Positions 1-9,096 of a DNA stretch of 64,000 nucleotides are shown here, piece after piece (position 1 is the first letter of the stretch; each line of letters begins with the position of its first letter). The translations under genes and the position numbers were made by a program. A model generated the notes under the pieces. The model did not search any database and had not been told where the DNA came from. It saw only the letters and a program-made list of their open reading frames with translations. Source of the DNA: Labilibaculum sp. (GTDB taxonomy: Bacteria > Bacteroidota > Bacteroidia > Bacteroidales > Marinifilaceae); the NCBI GenBank assembly GCA_016342745.1, contig JAEINT010000003.1, positions 186,001-250,000 of the forward strand, in the 5' to 3' direction.

Positions 1-1182
1 TCAGCATCAGTCGTTGCATCCCATGAAATGGTTAAAGAGTTATAAGTGATGTTAGATGCCATTACATTTGTTGGCACTTCTGGTGCAGTAGGTCCTACAA
101 GAGTTGTTGCACTGGAAATGTTAGAGTAATCACTTGAACCAATTCCATTATTTGCTCTAACTTGAAATTCATATGTAGTTTCTGCATCAAGTCCACTGTA
201 ATCGTAACTAGTAGCAAGAGTATTAATAGTTGTCCAAGATCCACCGCTAGCTCTTACATTTACATCATAATCTTCTGTGTCGGCCATTGCATCCCAACTG
301 ATTGTGAAGGAATTGAATGTAATGCTTGAAGCAATGATATTAGTTGGTACTTCAGGAGCTGTAGGAGCAACTAATGTAGTTGCACTAACAAGAGATGAAT
401 TAGCACTTGCACCAATGCTATTATTAGCTCGTACTTGAAATTCATAAGTTGTTTCAGCATCAAGACCTGTATAATCATAACTTGTTGTAGCTAAATTAAC
501 AGTAGTCCAAGAACCGCCAGCAGGTCTAACATCAAGATCGTAATCATTAGCATCAGTTACAGCATCCCAAGTTACCGTTAAGGAGTTATAAGTAATGTTG
601 GATGCACTAAGATTTACTGGAGCATCAGGAGCAGTTGGTGCAGCAAGGGTAGTTGCACTAGCAAGGTCTGAATTCGCACTTGCACCAATGCTATTATTAG
701 CTCGTACTTGAAATTCATATGTTGTTTCTGCATCAAGTCCTGAATAATCATAGCTTGTAGTAGTTAAAGCAACAGTAGTCCAAGAACCACCAGAAGGTCT
801 AACATCAAGATCGTAATCGTCAGCATCCGCAACTGCATCCCAGGTTATTGTTATTGAGTTATAAGTAATGTTGGATGCGCTAAGATTAACTGGAGCATCA
901 GGCACAGTTGGAGCTGCTTCTGTAATAACTGAAGCCATTGCCGAATAACCACTTGAACCAGCATCATTATTTGCTCTAACTTGAAATTCATAAGTTGTTT
1001 CTGCTGTTGCACCAGAATAGTCATAAGTTAATTCTGAAGTGTTAATGGTTTGCCAAGTTCCTCCTTCTTCACGAACCTGAAGATCATAAGAGGTAGCACC
1101 ACTTACTGCAGTCCAACCTACTGTAAAACTAGTTTGTGTTACATTTGTAGCAGTTAAGCCAGAAGGAACAGAAGGTAAGTTA
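1..1182 (-). repeat. Tandem FN3-coding repeats, exact 273-bp period
   Basis: The inter-domain linker (APEVPTN / APDAPVN type) recurs at about 73, 346, 619, 892 and 1165 on the plus strand, spaced exactly 273 bp (91 codons) each time. Four complete units and one partial unit are present. The two middle units (about 350-890) are almost identical in long stretches, for example the segments encoding YDYxGLDAETTYEFQVRANN. This looks like recent duplication or gene conversion inside the peptidase gene. Confidence 0.9.
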
Positions 1183-2705
1183 TCATCGCTAAGTGCTTTG
1201 AATGCATTTAATCGACCACTACCTAATTTTCCTGCATATCGAGAATCGTTAAGATCATCTATTGGGTCAGTATTATCAACAAGTTTATTCCAAAGTTCTG
1301 TAGGTGTAATATTACCCGCATATTTAGAAATAACTAATGCAGCAACTCCTGAAACATGTGGGCAAGCCATAGATGTTCCTTGCATAACTCCATAGTTATC
1401 ATTAGGATATGTGCTATGGATAGCAGTTGGATCTTCATTGGTAGTTTCTAATTCTCCACCTGGAGCTGCAATATCAACCCAAGTTCCATAATTGGAATAA
1501 TAAGATCTTTCATCATTCTTATTGGTAGCAGCTACAGATAATACATTATCATAATAAGCTGGATAATATCTACTTTCTGAGTTGTCGTTACCTGCGGCAA
1601 AAATAACAATACCACCGTTCATTGGAGCATTAGGTCCACCAGCATTGGCAATAAAGTAATCGATACCATCTAATACAGCTTGATCGTATTGGTAAGGATA
1701 GCTATAACTCCAACTGTTTTGAGAAATAACAGCACCATTATCAGCAGCATAAGAATAAGCCTCAGCAAAACCGCCTGTTGATGCACTAAATACATTACAT
1801 GACATTAAGCGAACACCATCATTGTTTCCGCTTCCTCCTGCGATACCACTAACACCAACACCATTGTTAGATACAGCAGCAACAGTTCCAGCAACGTGTG
1901 TTCCATGATCACCAACATAAATATCACCAGTATCATCTCCAAAGTTGTACCCGTAAATATCATCAACGTAACCATTGTTGTCATCATCGATTCCATTTCC
2001 AGCAATTTCACCTGGGTTTACCCACATATTTGCAGCTAAATCAATATGGTCAAAATCAATACCACCATCTTCAATAGCGACAATTACATTTGGATTTCCT
2101 GTTTCAATTTGCCAAGCTTCTAACAGACTAATATCTTTACCAGCTGTTCCATCATTTTGTCCTGTGTTTTCATAATGCCACTGATCTCCAAAAAGAGGAT
2201 CATTGGTACCTGATGGCAAGGCTGCAGGGGCTACCGATAGGTTCGTTGCTGTACTAGGAACACCTGTTATTTGTCTAGTAGCATTAATTCCTTCAGCAAT
2301 AGAGATTTCCGCAACGCCTTCATACGATTTTAATAACTGTGTAACAGGAGTTGTAGTACTAAATTCTACTTCGTACCATAAATGTAAGCCATGTTTTTTA
2401 TGTCTAGCTTCAAATTTTCCAGCATCGCGGAATACTCGTCGCATTTTATTTGCCTTAAATCTTTGGTTTACTTTATCCAGATTAGGAATGTTAGTTCTTA
2501 CAAAATCTTCAGTACTTTTTACTTTTAGTTTTTTTCTTTCAACAAGCAGTTGGTTAAGTGCTGTTGCTTTTTGATCTGATTTTACATCAAATTTAATTCT
2601 GATAATTCCTTTGTATTTACCATTCTCGTTTATTTCTCGCTTTTGAGAATAAGAAGATGGGATAAATAAAATACAACAAAGAATAAGAGTAAAAATTCTA
2701 TTCAT
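1..2705 (-). CDS. Secreted subtilisin-like serine peptidase (S8) with tandem FN3 domains, C-terminus cut by window edge
   Basis: This is an open reading frame of 901 codons running off the left edge, starting at the ATG whose complement is at 2703-2705. It opens with a signal peptide (MNRIFTLILCCILFIPSS). A propeptide-like region follows, then an S8 catalytic domain with Asp213 (in VAIEDGGIDFDH), His270 (in GDHGTHVAGT) and Ser445 (in GTSMACPHVSG). From about residue 510 it consists of fibronectin type III domains repeated with an exact 91-residue period. It is probably an extracellular peptidase; the FN3 array may act as spacer or carbohydrate/protein-binding module. A type IX secretion tail would lie beyond the edge and cannot be seen. 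The family call is sure; the substrate is unknown. Confidence 0.93.
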   Translation of the reverse strand, partial: MNRIFTLILCCILFIPSSYSQKREINENGKYKGIIRIKFDVKSDQKATALNQLLVERKKLKVKSTEDFVRTNIPNLDKVNQRFKANKMRRVFRDAGKFEARHKKHGLHLWYEVEFSTTTPVTQLLKSYEGVAEISIAEGINATRQITGVPSTATNLSVAPAALPSGTNDPLFGDQWHYENTGQNDGTAGKDISLLEAWQIETGNPNVIVAIEDGGIDFDHIDLAANMWVNPGEIAGNGIDDDNNGYVDDIYGYNFGDDTGDIYVGDHGTHVAGTVAAVSNNGVGVSGIAGGSGNNDGVRLMSCNVFSASTGGFAEAYSYAADNGAVISQNSWSYSYPYQYDQAVLDGIDYFIANAGGPNAPMNGGIVIFAAGNDNSESRYYPAYYDNVLSVAATNKNDERSYYSNYGTWVDIAAPGGELETTNEDPTAIHSTYPNDNYGVMQGTSMACPHVSGVAALVISKYAGNITPTELWNKLVDNTDPIDDLNDSRYAGKLGSGRLNAFKALSDDNLPSVPSGLTATNVTQTSFTVGWTAVSGATSYDLQVREEGGTWQTINTSELTYDYSGATAETTYEFQVRANNDAGSSGYSAMASVITEAAPTVPDAPVNLSASNITYNSITITWDAVADADDYDLDVRPSGGSWTTVALTTTSYDYSGLDAETTYEFQVRANNSIGASANSDLASATTLAAPTAPDAPVNLSASNITYNSLTVTWDAVTDANDYDLDVRPAGGSWTTVNLATTSYDYTGLDAETTYEFQVRANNSIGASANSSLVSATTLVAPTAPEVPTNIIASSITFNSFTISWDAMADTEDYDVNVRASGGSWTTINTLATSYDYSGLDAETTYEFQVRANNGIGSSDYSNISSATTLVGPTAPEVPTNVMASNITYNSLTISWDATTDA

Positions 2706-3073
2706 AATTAATGGTTATAAGTGAATATTTTGATAACAAGACAGAAGTTAAGATATTTTATGGAGGATATCAATACTAGTTGGTTAAGTCAATTTCACAT
2801 CGGCACTAATTTGAATAATTATGTTATCCATGATGTAATTCTTACTGTTTACTATTATAGCCTTTGATTATGGGGGGTTTCAATTTTATACAAAGTGAAA
2901 TTATTTTATGAAAAATTAAACTTTATAAATTATTAAGTAAAATGATATTTTTTCATAAATAAGTAATTTTTCTACTTTGAAATAGAAAATATGAAGTGTG
3001 CATACTTTATTATCTGTTAGATTACTTCCTAAAATATATTATTGTTATTTTCGGATTAAATTAAAAAGAGCAT
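2706..3073. other. Divergent AT-rich intergenic region (368 bp)
   Basis: This region separates the minus-strand peptidase from the plus-strand helicase-nuclease and must carry both promoters. The only promoter-like string I can point to is TATTTTCG shortly before 3060 on the plus strand, one mismatch from TAnnTTTG, with no convincing -33 element. I see no coding potential, RNA gene or strong hairpin. Confidence 0.5.
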
Positions 3074-6000
3074 ATGTCCGAATTATCCATTTATAGAGCT
3101 TCAGCGGGATCTGGAAAAACTTATACACTTACAAGAGAATATCTAAACTTGGTATTCGAAGATCCTTTAAATTACAAAAGTATTTTGGCTGTAACCTTTA
3201 CCAATAAGGCTACAGATGAGATGAAGTCTAGGATTATTAAAGAGATTCATTTGCTATCCAAATCGGATAAGTCTCCTTATGCTAAGGAATTATGCGAAAA
3301 GAATGGATTCAGTCCGGAGGAATTAATGCTACGGGCAAAAGAAATATTAAATAGACTGCTTCATGATTATTCACGATTTTCTGTGACTACCATTGATAGT
3401 TTTTTCCAGAAGGTTGTCCGATCTTTTACTCGTGAAATTGGCTTGCAAATGGGATATAATATTGAGCTGGATCAGGGGAGAGTGTTAAATGAAGTTGTAG
3501 ATCTTCTTTTTACAGATGTAGATAAAGATCCGCAATTAAGATCTTGGTTGACAGATTTTGCAGAATCTAAAATTAGAGAAGGTAAAAACTGGAACTTTAA
3601 ACAAGAAATTTTAGGAGTAGGGAATGAGATTTTTAAAGAGGATTTTAAAAATTTTTCGGATAAATTGGTTGAGAAATTATCAGATAAGAAGTTTTTAAGT
3701 TCCTATCGTAAAATTTTGAAGGAGATTAAAGATGAATTTGAACAGTTCTATTCTCAAATAGGAGAAGATGTTCGTAGAATTATTTCACAGCACGGATTGG
3801 ATGTGTCTGAATTTGCTTACGGAAAATCAGGTGTAGCTGGCTATTTGTCAAATTTGGGTAAAGGTGGCAAAATGGAACCGGGAAGTAGAGCTCGAACGGC
3901 GATCGATACGCCTAAGAAATGGACTACTGGCAAGGCAAGTTCAGAAACTAAAAAGGCTGTAGAAACTGCATGCTCTGCAGGTTTAAATGATTTATTGAAA
4001 AAGGCTGTTTCCCATTACGATGAACAGTCGATGCTCTACAAATCGACAGATAAAACCCTTAGTTATATTTATACACTTGGCATTCTAACAGATCTTTCAA
4101 AAAAGGTGCAAGAATATGCAGAGGGTGAAAATATTTTTCTTTTATCAGACGCCAGTCGTTTACTTAGAAATATAATTGGAGATAATGATTCTCCATTTAT
4201 TTACGAGAAAATTGGAAATGTATATCAACATTTTATGATTGATGAGTTTCAAGATACATCATCTATGCAATGGGATAATTTTAGGCCATTGGTTGCAAAC
4301 TCATTGGCCGAAGATAAGCATTCATTAGTTGTAGGGGATGTTAAACAGTCTATTTATAGATGGAGAAATGGGGATTGGAAAATTCTCTCGGAGCAATTGG
4401 ATCAGGACTTTGAAAGTTTTGGAGTTAATGGATTAACATTGAATTACAATTGGCGTAGTTCCAGAAATGTTATCAATTTTAACAATGCCCTTTTTGCAAT
4501 TGGAGCGCAAGCATTGCAAAACAATTACAATGGATCAATTCCTGCAGAAATTGCAGATGGCTTAAAAGAGGAGCAAGAAAAAATTACAGGAGCTTATCAG
4601 GATGTATATCAGCATTTCCCCGGAGATGAGAAGAAATATCCAGGTTATGTTAGAGCCAATTTTATAGAAAAAGACAATGAATCAGATTGGATTGAGAAGG
4701 TTCTTGAGGATTTGCCTTTAAAGATTGAAGAGTTCCAGGAAAAAGGTTATGAAGCAAGAGATATTTGCATTTTAGTAAGAAATGGAAAAGAAGGAGGCCT
4801 TGTTGCTGATACCTTAATGGCTTATCGCGCAAGCAGTCTGGCTAAGGAAGGTGTAAATTACGATGTGATTTCGAATGATTCTCTTTACTTAAAGAATTCT
4901 TCAGTAATTAATTTTTTGGTACATCTATTAAATTTTTTTGTTTCTCCAGATGATAAAATCAACTTAGGCTTTTTGCAACAAGAATATCAAGTTTATATTC
5001 AAAGGCAAGAAAATGAGGATCAAGATAAATTATACGCAATCTCGCATGAGGAAAAATCATTCGAATCAATTTTTCCGGAAGAATTTACTGCGAATGTAGA
5101 AGAATTAAAAAGGCAAGCATTGTATGACCTAGTTGAAAAGCTAATTCAGATTTTCAATTTGAATGAACATGCAGAAGACTTTCCTTTTTTGGAGGCTTTT
5201 CAAGATTTAGTATTGGGATTTACAAAGACCGATGCACCTGATTTGAATTCTTTCGTCACTTATTGGGGAGAAAGAAAAGACAAGGAAGTAATTTCAGTTT
5301 CGGATCAACAGGATGCCATTCGAATCATGACAATTCACAAATCGAAAGGACTAGAATTTAAAGTTGTTTTATTGCCATTTTGTAGTTGGGAAATAGACAG
5401 TACCAAGCATGCAAATATTTTATGGTGTCAGCCGAAAGTAGAAGGCTTTGATGTGCTTGATGTTCTTCCGGTACGTTATAGCAGCACATTGAAAGAAACC
5501 ATCTATTACCAAGAATATTTTACGGAAAAGCTACAATCGTATATTGATAATTTGAATTTACTCTATGTTGCTTTAACGAGAGCCGAGGATGCTTTTGTGA
5601 GTTATTCTCCTCTTGCCGCAAAAAGAGATTTGAAAAATATTGCTGATGTAATGCTTCATGCATTTGAAAATTCAGATAATTATTCTTCAGACTTTAATGG
5701 AGATAATATTATTTCATTAAGCGAAAATTGGAATAAAGAAACGTTTTGTTTTGAGTTAGGAGAACTTGAATTGAGACCGTCTAATGCAATTCAAATAGAA
5801 AAAGAGAAGCGCAAAGAATACCCAGCTTCTTTACTAGATGATCGATTAAAGTTAAGAGCACATTCTGCAGATTATTTTGATTTTTCGGAAGCTGAATCGG
5901 TAGAAACTTTTTCACCAGTCAGTAGAGGAAATATTCTGCATCAGCTATTTCAATTGATTGAATATAAGGAAGATGTTACAAAAGCAGTGAGTTTATTGCA

Positions 6001-6337
6001 ATTTGAAGGGAAGCTTGATCAGAAACAAGCTGATGAAGTTTTAGAATTTGCAAAGGAGTTACTGGAAAATCCAATGGTAGAAGAATGGTTTTCTAAAGAT
6101 TGGACCGTTGTTAACGAACGGGATATTTTATTGGGAAAAGGTGGTGTGCAGCGACCAGATAGAGTTATTTACAAAGGAAAAGAAGCGATTGTTATCGATT
6201 TTAAATTTGGGAAGAAAAAGGAAAATTCACACAAGAAGCAGGTTTTGACTTATAAAAAGTTAATTCAAAAGCTTGGTTTTGAGCATGTGAAAGCCTTCGT
6301 TTTATATGGAAAACTAGCAGAAATTGATGAGGTGTAG
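3074..6337 (+). CDS. UvrD/Rep-type helicase with RecB-family nuclease domain (AddA-like)
   Basis: This 1087-residue protein is an ATP-dependent exonuclease/helicase of the AddA/RecB type, expected to process double-strand breaks for recombination. Superfamily 1 motifs are in order: Walker A ASAGSGKT (9-16), TIDSFFQ, Walker B FMIDEFQDTSS (about 388-398), VGDVKQSIYRWR, LNYNWRSS, MTIHKSKGLEF and LLYVALTRAED. The C-terminus has a PD-(D/E)XK nuclease: GNILHQL, RPDRVIY, VIDFKFG (about 1041) and QVLTYKK. The usual AddB partner is not next to it; the upstream neighbour is an unrelated divergent peptidase. Family certain; the exact name (AddA versus a stand-alone helicase-nuclease) is inferred. Confidence 0.9.
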   Translation: MSELSIYRASAGSGKTYTLTREYLNLVFEDPLNYKSILAVTFTNKATDEMKSRIIKEIHLLSKSDKSPYAKELCEKNGFSPEELMLRAKEILNRLLHDYSRFSVTTIDSFFQKVVRSFTREIGLQMGYNIELDQGRVLNEVVDLLFTDVDKDPQLRSWLTDFAESKIREGKNWNFKQEILGVGNEIFKEDFKNFSDKLVEKLSDKKFLSSYRKILKEIKDEFEQFYSQIGEDVRRIISQHGLDVSEFAYGKSGVAGYLSNLGKGGKMEPGSRARTAIDTPKKWTTGKASSETKKAVETACSAGLNDLLKKAVSHYDEQSMLYKSTDKTLSYIYTLGILTDLSKKVQEYAEGENIFLLSDASRLLRNIIGDNDSPFIYEKIGNVYQHFMIDEFQDTSSMQWDNFRPLVANSLAEDKHSLVVGDVKQSIYRWRNGDWKILSEQLDQDFESFGVNGLTLNYNWRSSRNVINFNNALFAIGAQALQNNYNGSIPAEIADGLKEEQEKITGAYQDVYQHFPGDEKKYPGYVRANFIEKDNESDWIEKVLEDLPLKIEEFQEKGYEARDICILVRNGKEGGLVADTLMAYRASSLAKEGVNYDVISNDSLYLKNSSVINFLVHLLNFFVSPDDKINLGFLQQEYQVYIQRQENEDQDKLYAISHEEKSFESIFPEEFTANVEELKRQALYDLVEKLIQIFNLNEHAEDFPFLEAFQDLVLGFTKTDAPDLNSFVTYWGERKDKEVISVSDQQDAIRIMTIHKSKGLEFKVVLLPFCSWEIDSTKHANILWCQPKVEGFDVLDVLPVRYSSTLKETIYYQEYFTEKLQSYIDNLNLLYVALTRAEDAFVSYSPLAAKRDLKNIADVMLHAFENSDNYSSDFNGDNIISLSENWNKETFCFELGELELRPSNAIQIEKEKRKEYPASLLDDRLKLRAHSADYFDFSEAESVETFSPVSRGNILHQLFQLIEYKEDVTKAVSLLQFEGKLDQKQADEVLEFAKELLENPMVEEWFSKDWTVVNERDILLGKGGVQRPDRVIYKGKEAIVIDFKFGKKKENSHKKQVLTYKKLIQKLGFEHVKAFVLYGKLAEIDEV

Positions 6338-6396
6338 TTTCGATTGAATCCAAATGGAATTCCTATTACCTTTCATCATCAAAAAAATACAAATAA

Positions 6397-7182
6397 ATGA
6401 AGAATCTTACTTACTTATTACTACTTCTAGTTGCATTTAATTCTTGTGATTTTATAAAGCAAAAGACTGAAAAAACACAGGAGAAATCAGCAGAAGAAAA
6501 TGCTGTTACATCAAATCCTAAGATAAAAAATGGTGTTAAAAAGTATTATTTCGATACTGGAGAGTTGAAGTCTCTTGTTACATACAAGAATAATAAAAAA
6601 GTGGGCGTTAGTGAGACTTTCTATAAATCTGGTGAAAAACAGTATGACATTCCTTATGTTGATGGCATGAAGCATGGGGTTGTGAAATGGTATTATAAGG
6701 ATGGGAAAGTATATCGTGAAACAGATTATGTAAAAGGAAAGAAATCTGGTTATCAAAGAAAATTTTGGGAGAACGGAAAGTTAAAATCAGAAGCTTTTTA
6801 CAAAGATAACCTAGCAAGCATAGGCCTAAAAGAAATCAGTAAAACAGATAAGAAGAAATCAACGCCTACTATCGAAGTACAAAAAATCAATTTACTAAAA
6901 ACGAAACAAGAATATGTTTTAAAATTTAAATTGAGTACTGGCCGTAAAAAGGTGAAATTTTATCAGGCTAAATTAATTGATGGAAAATTCTTTCCTGAAA
7001 ATGGCGGAAAAGGAATTAAAGAGCTAAAAACAGTTGCAGGTGTTGGAGAATTGAGAATACCTGTCGGGAAAGGTTTTAATATCGATAAGGATATTAATAT
7101 AGTAGCTGTTGAATCTACAGCTTATCAAAACAAAAGAATTATCAGTAAAAAAGTACATGTATCTGTACGAAACCCTTTATAG
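6397..7182 (+). CDS. Lipoprotein with YwqK/MORN-like repeats
   Basis: The 261-residue protein has a lipoprotein signal (MKNLTYLLLLLVAFNSC, lipid on Cys17). A run of MORN-variant repeats follows at about 45-140, with the recurring pattern Y.....G........Y..G...G, for example GVKKYYFDTGELKS and GVVKWYYKDGKVYRE. This is the type annotated as the YwqK antitoxin family. The C-terminal 100 residues are probably beta-rich and unrecognised. It lies 59 bp after the helicase gene and may be cotranscribed. No toxin partner is present, so the family name should not be read as function. The role is probably envelope-associated but unknown. Confidence 0.8.
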   Translation: MKNLTYLLLLLVAFNSCDFIKQKTEKTQEKSAEENAVTSNPKIKNGVKKYYFDTGELKSLVTYKNNKKVGVSETFYKSGEKQYDIPYVDGMKHGVVKWYYKDGKVYRETDYVKGKKSGYQRKFWENGKLKSEAFYKDNLASIGLKEISKTDKKKSTPTIEVQKINLLKTKQEYVLKFKLSTGRKKVKFYQAKLIDGKFFPENGGKGIKELKTVAGVGELRIPVGKGFNIDKDINIVAVESTAYQNKRIISKKVHVSVRNPL

Positions 7183-7203
7183 GTCTGATTAAAATATGAT
7201 ATT

Positions 7204-7231
7204 AAAAAGGCTCCATTTTGGAGCCTTTTTT
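7204..7231 (+). terminator. Intrinsic terminator after the YwqK-like lipoprotein
   Basis: The stem AAAAAGGCTCC / GGAGCCTTTTT has a short ATTTT-type loop and ends in a run of six T, 22 bp after the stop codon. Confidence 0.85.
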
Positions 7232-7331
7232 GTTGTCTAAAAAAAACAAATTTTATTTCTAAATAAATCATTTGTAAATTGTTATAAGAAGAGGATTGTG
7301 GCGATAGATTAACTTGTGAAATCATAAAGTT

Positions 7332-8564
7332 ATGAGTAAAAGAACCATAGTAGCTATGCCTGGAGATGGTATTGGTCGTGTTGTTCTCGACGAAACCATA
7401 AGAATTTTAACGACTGCCGGATTCGAAGCCAATTATGTTGAGGCAGACATTGGATGGGAATTTTGGTGTAAAGAAGGAAATCCACTGCCTAAACGTACCA
7501 TTGATTTGCTTGAAAAACACAAAATTGGCTTGTTTGGAGCAATAACTTCTAAACCGAAAGACGATGCGGCAAATGAATTGGCTCCTGAATTGAAAAATAA
7601 AGGATATGTTTATTCTAGCCCGATTGTTGGCTTACGTCAGTATTTCAAGTTAGATATTTGTATTCGACCATGTAAAACTTACAAAGGAAATCCGCTCAAT
7701 TTTATTCGAAGAGGAATAGAAGGCAAGATTGAAGAGCCAATTGTTGATGTTGTAATTTTTAGACAAAATACCGAAGGATTGTATGGAGGTGTTGAATGGT
7801 CGAATCCTGATAATACAGTTTATGCAGCTCTTACAAGCCATCCGAAATTTGTGAAGAATTTTGGAGATGTTCCTAGAGATGAATTGTCTATTTCCACAAG
7901 AATTTTTACGAAAAATGCTACCAGTAGAATACTTACTGCGGCCTTTGAATATGCCAGAAATAATTCTTACAAATCAGTAACAGTATGTGAGAAGCCAAAT
8001 GTAATTAGAGAAACTTCAGGGATGATGTTTAAGTTGGCTCAGGAGATTCAAAGAAAACAATTTCCGGAAATTGAATTGTGGAATACCAATATCGATGCTC
8101 AAATGATGTGGTTGACAAAAAATCCTGAGAATTATGGTGTTATTGTTGCTGGAAATATGTTTGGAGATATTGTATCGGATGGTTTTGCAGGCTTAATTGG
8201 AGGTCTGGGCTTTGCTTGTAGTGCACAAATGTCGGAAGATGGAATCGCTGTTTTTGAGCCAACTCACGGTTCAGCACCAAAATATGCTGACTTTAAAATG
8301 GCTATTGTTAATCCGATTGCAATGGTAGAATCGGCTTGTATGATGTTGGATTATTTGGGAGAGATAGAAATATCAAGAAGAATTCGAGAGGTTGTGGCGG
8401 AAGTCATTCTGGAAGGAAAAGTTCAAACATATGATATGAAGAAAATGTCGGGAAAGCCGGATGTTATTCAAAAAGGAGCTGCTTCAACCTACCAAATGGC
8501 TGATGAAATTATTGCAAAACTAAAAACCAAACATTCTAGCTATGGGTATGAGAAAAGTTGTTAA
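7332..8564 (+). CDS. Isocitrate/isopropylmalate dehydrogenase family protein, probably NADP-type isocitrate dehydrogenase
   Basis: This 410-residue member of the beta-decarboxylating dehydrogenase family oxidises a 2-hydroxy acid and decarboxylates it. Visible signatures are the N-terminal PGDGIG, the substrate-loop RQNTEGLYGGVEW, the metal-binding GNMFGDIVSDGFAG and the nucleotide loop EPTHGSAPKYAD. In this loop the Lys-Tyr after HGSAP matches the NADP-binding pair of E. coli isocitrate dehydrogenase, whereas NAD-using isopropylmalate dehydrogenases have Asp-Ile there. NADP-dependent isocitrate dehydrogenase is therefore the best guess; other 3-substituted malates are possible. No leu genes are near. 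The 3' end overlaps the following HD gene. Confidence 0.85.
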   Translation: MSKRTIVAMPGDGIGRVVLDETIRILTTAGFEANYVEADIGWEFWCKEGNPLPKRTIDLLEKHKIGLFGAITSKPKDDAANELAPELKNKGYVYSSPIVGLRQYFKLDICIRPCKTYKGNPLNFIRRGIEGKIEEPIVDVVIFRQNTEGLYGGVEWSNPDNTVYAALTSHPKFVKNFGDVPRDELSISTRIFTKNATSRILTAAFEYARNNSYKSVTVCEKPNVIRETSGMMFKLAQEIQRKQFPEIELWNTNIDAQMMWLTKNPENYGVIVAGNMFGDIVSDGFAGLIGGLGFACSAQMSEDGIAVFEPTHGSAPKYADFKMAIVNPIAMVESACMMLDYLGEIEISRRIREVVAEVILEGKVQTYDMKKMSGKPDVIQKGAASTYQMADEIIAKLKTKHSSYGYEKSC

Positions 8565-9096
8565 AGAATTATGGCCCGAATTGGAGTGGATTCAAGATGA
8601 CGTGCTAAAAGAAAAAACTACAAAAGTTTGGGAAATTGCCTTGGAAAGAAGCGTACTAACAGCACAAGATTTAGAGAGAATACCTTTTACATTGTTATGT
8701 GGTCCCGATCTAAAGGTGAGTTTTATGGATCATAAACAATGCGTTGTACATATTGCTAAAGCGAGTGGTAAGAAAATGAATTCCTTTTTTAAAAAGGAAC
8801 TTCCTGTTGATTTGGATGTTGTAGTTGCAGGTGCAATACTATGTGATGTTGGGAAGTTATTGGAGTATGTGTTGGATGAAAAAAACAATGCAATTCAAGG
8901 AAGCTATGGGAAATATATTAGACATCCTTTTTCTGGTGTTTCTCTTGCCGAAGAGTGTGGAATTCCACCAGAGGTTTGTCATATTATTGCGACACATGCA
9001 GGGGAAGGTGATATGGTAAAAAGAAGCACCGAAGCTTACATTGTTCACCATGCAGATTTTATGACATTTCTGCCTTTCAAGGAGCGTTTAAAATAG
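8542..9096 (+). CDS. Divergent HD-domain protein with Cys in place of the first HD histidine
   Basis: This 184-residue protein has the spacing of an HD phosphohydrolase: His64/His70, a GAILCDVGK block at 97-105 where HDIGK is usual, His128 (IRHPFSG), His152 (ATHAGEGD) and HHADF at 169-173. The HD doublet is therefore Cys101-Asp102. The start at 8542 overlaps the upstream dehydrogenase by 23 bp; an alternative ATG at 8548 is equally possible. The overlap implies translational coupling and a shared pathway. The substrate is unknown. The 3' end overlaps the opposing DUF2284 gene by 20 bp. Confidence 0.75.
   Translation: MGMRKVVKELWPELEWIQDDVLKEKTTKVWEIALERSVLTAQDLERIPFTLLCGPDLKVSFMDHKQCVVHIAKASGKKMNSFFKKELPVDLDVVVAGAILCDVGKLLEYVLDEKNNAIQGSYGKYIRHPFSGVSLAEECGIPPEVCHIIATHAGEGDMVKRSTEAYIVHHADFMTFLPFKERLK

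Noticed and set aside
1-1182. Regular repeats considered as a CRISPR array
   Set aside because: The period is 273 bp, the whole unit is coding and translates to FN3 domains; there are no short direct repeats with unique spacers.
1805-2011. Short minus-strand frame inside the peptidase gene
   Set aside because: It is a frame shadow of the S8 catalytic domain; the true frame gives D213, H270 and S445 in context without interruption.
1198-2574. Several plus-strand frames of 60-123 codons opposite the peptidase gene
   Set aside because: They lie antisense to an intact, well-supported gene and encode no recognisable protein.
6397-7182. Toxin-antitoxin system suggested by the YwqK name
   Set aside because: The protein is a lipoprotein with MORN-like repeats and no toxin gene is adjacent; the family label is not evidence of antitoxin function.
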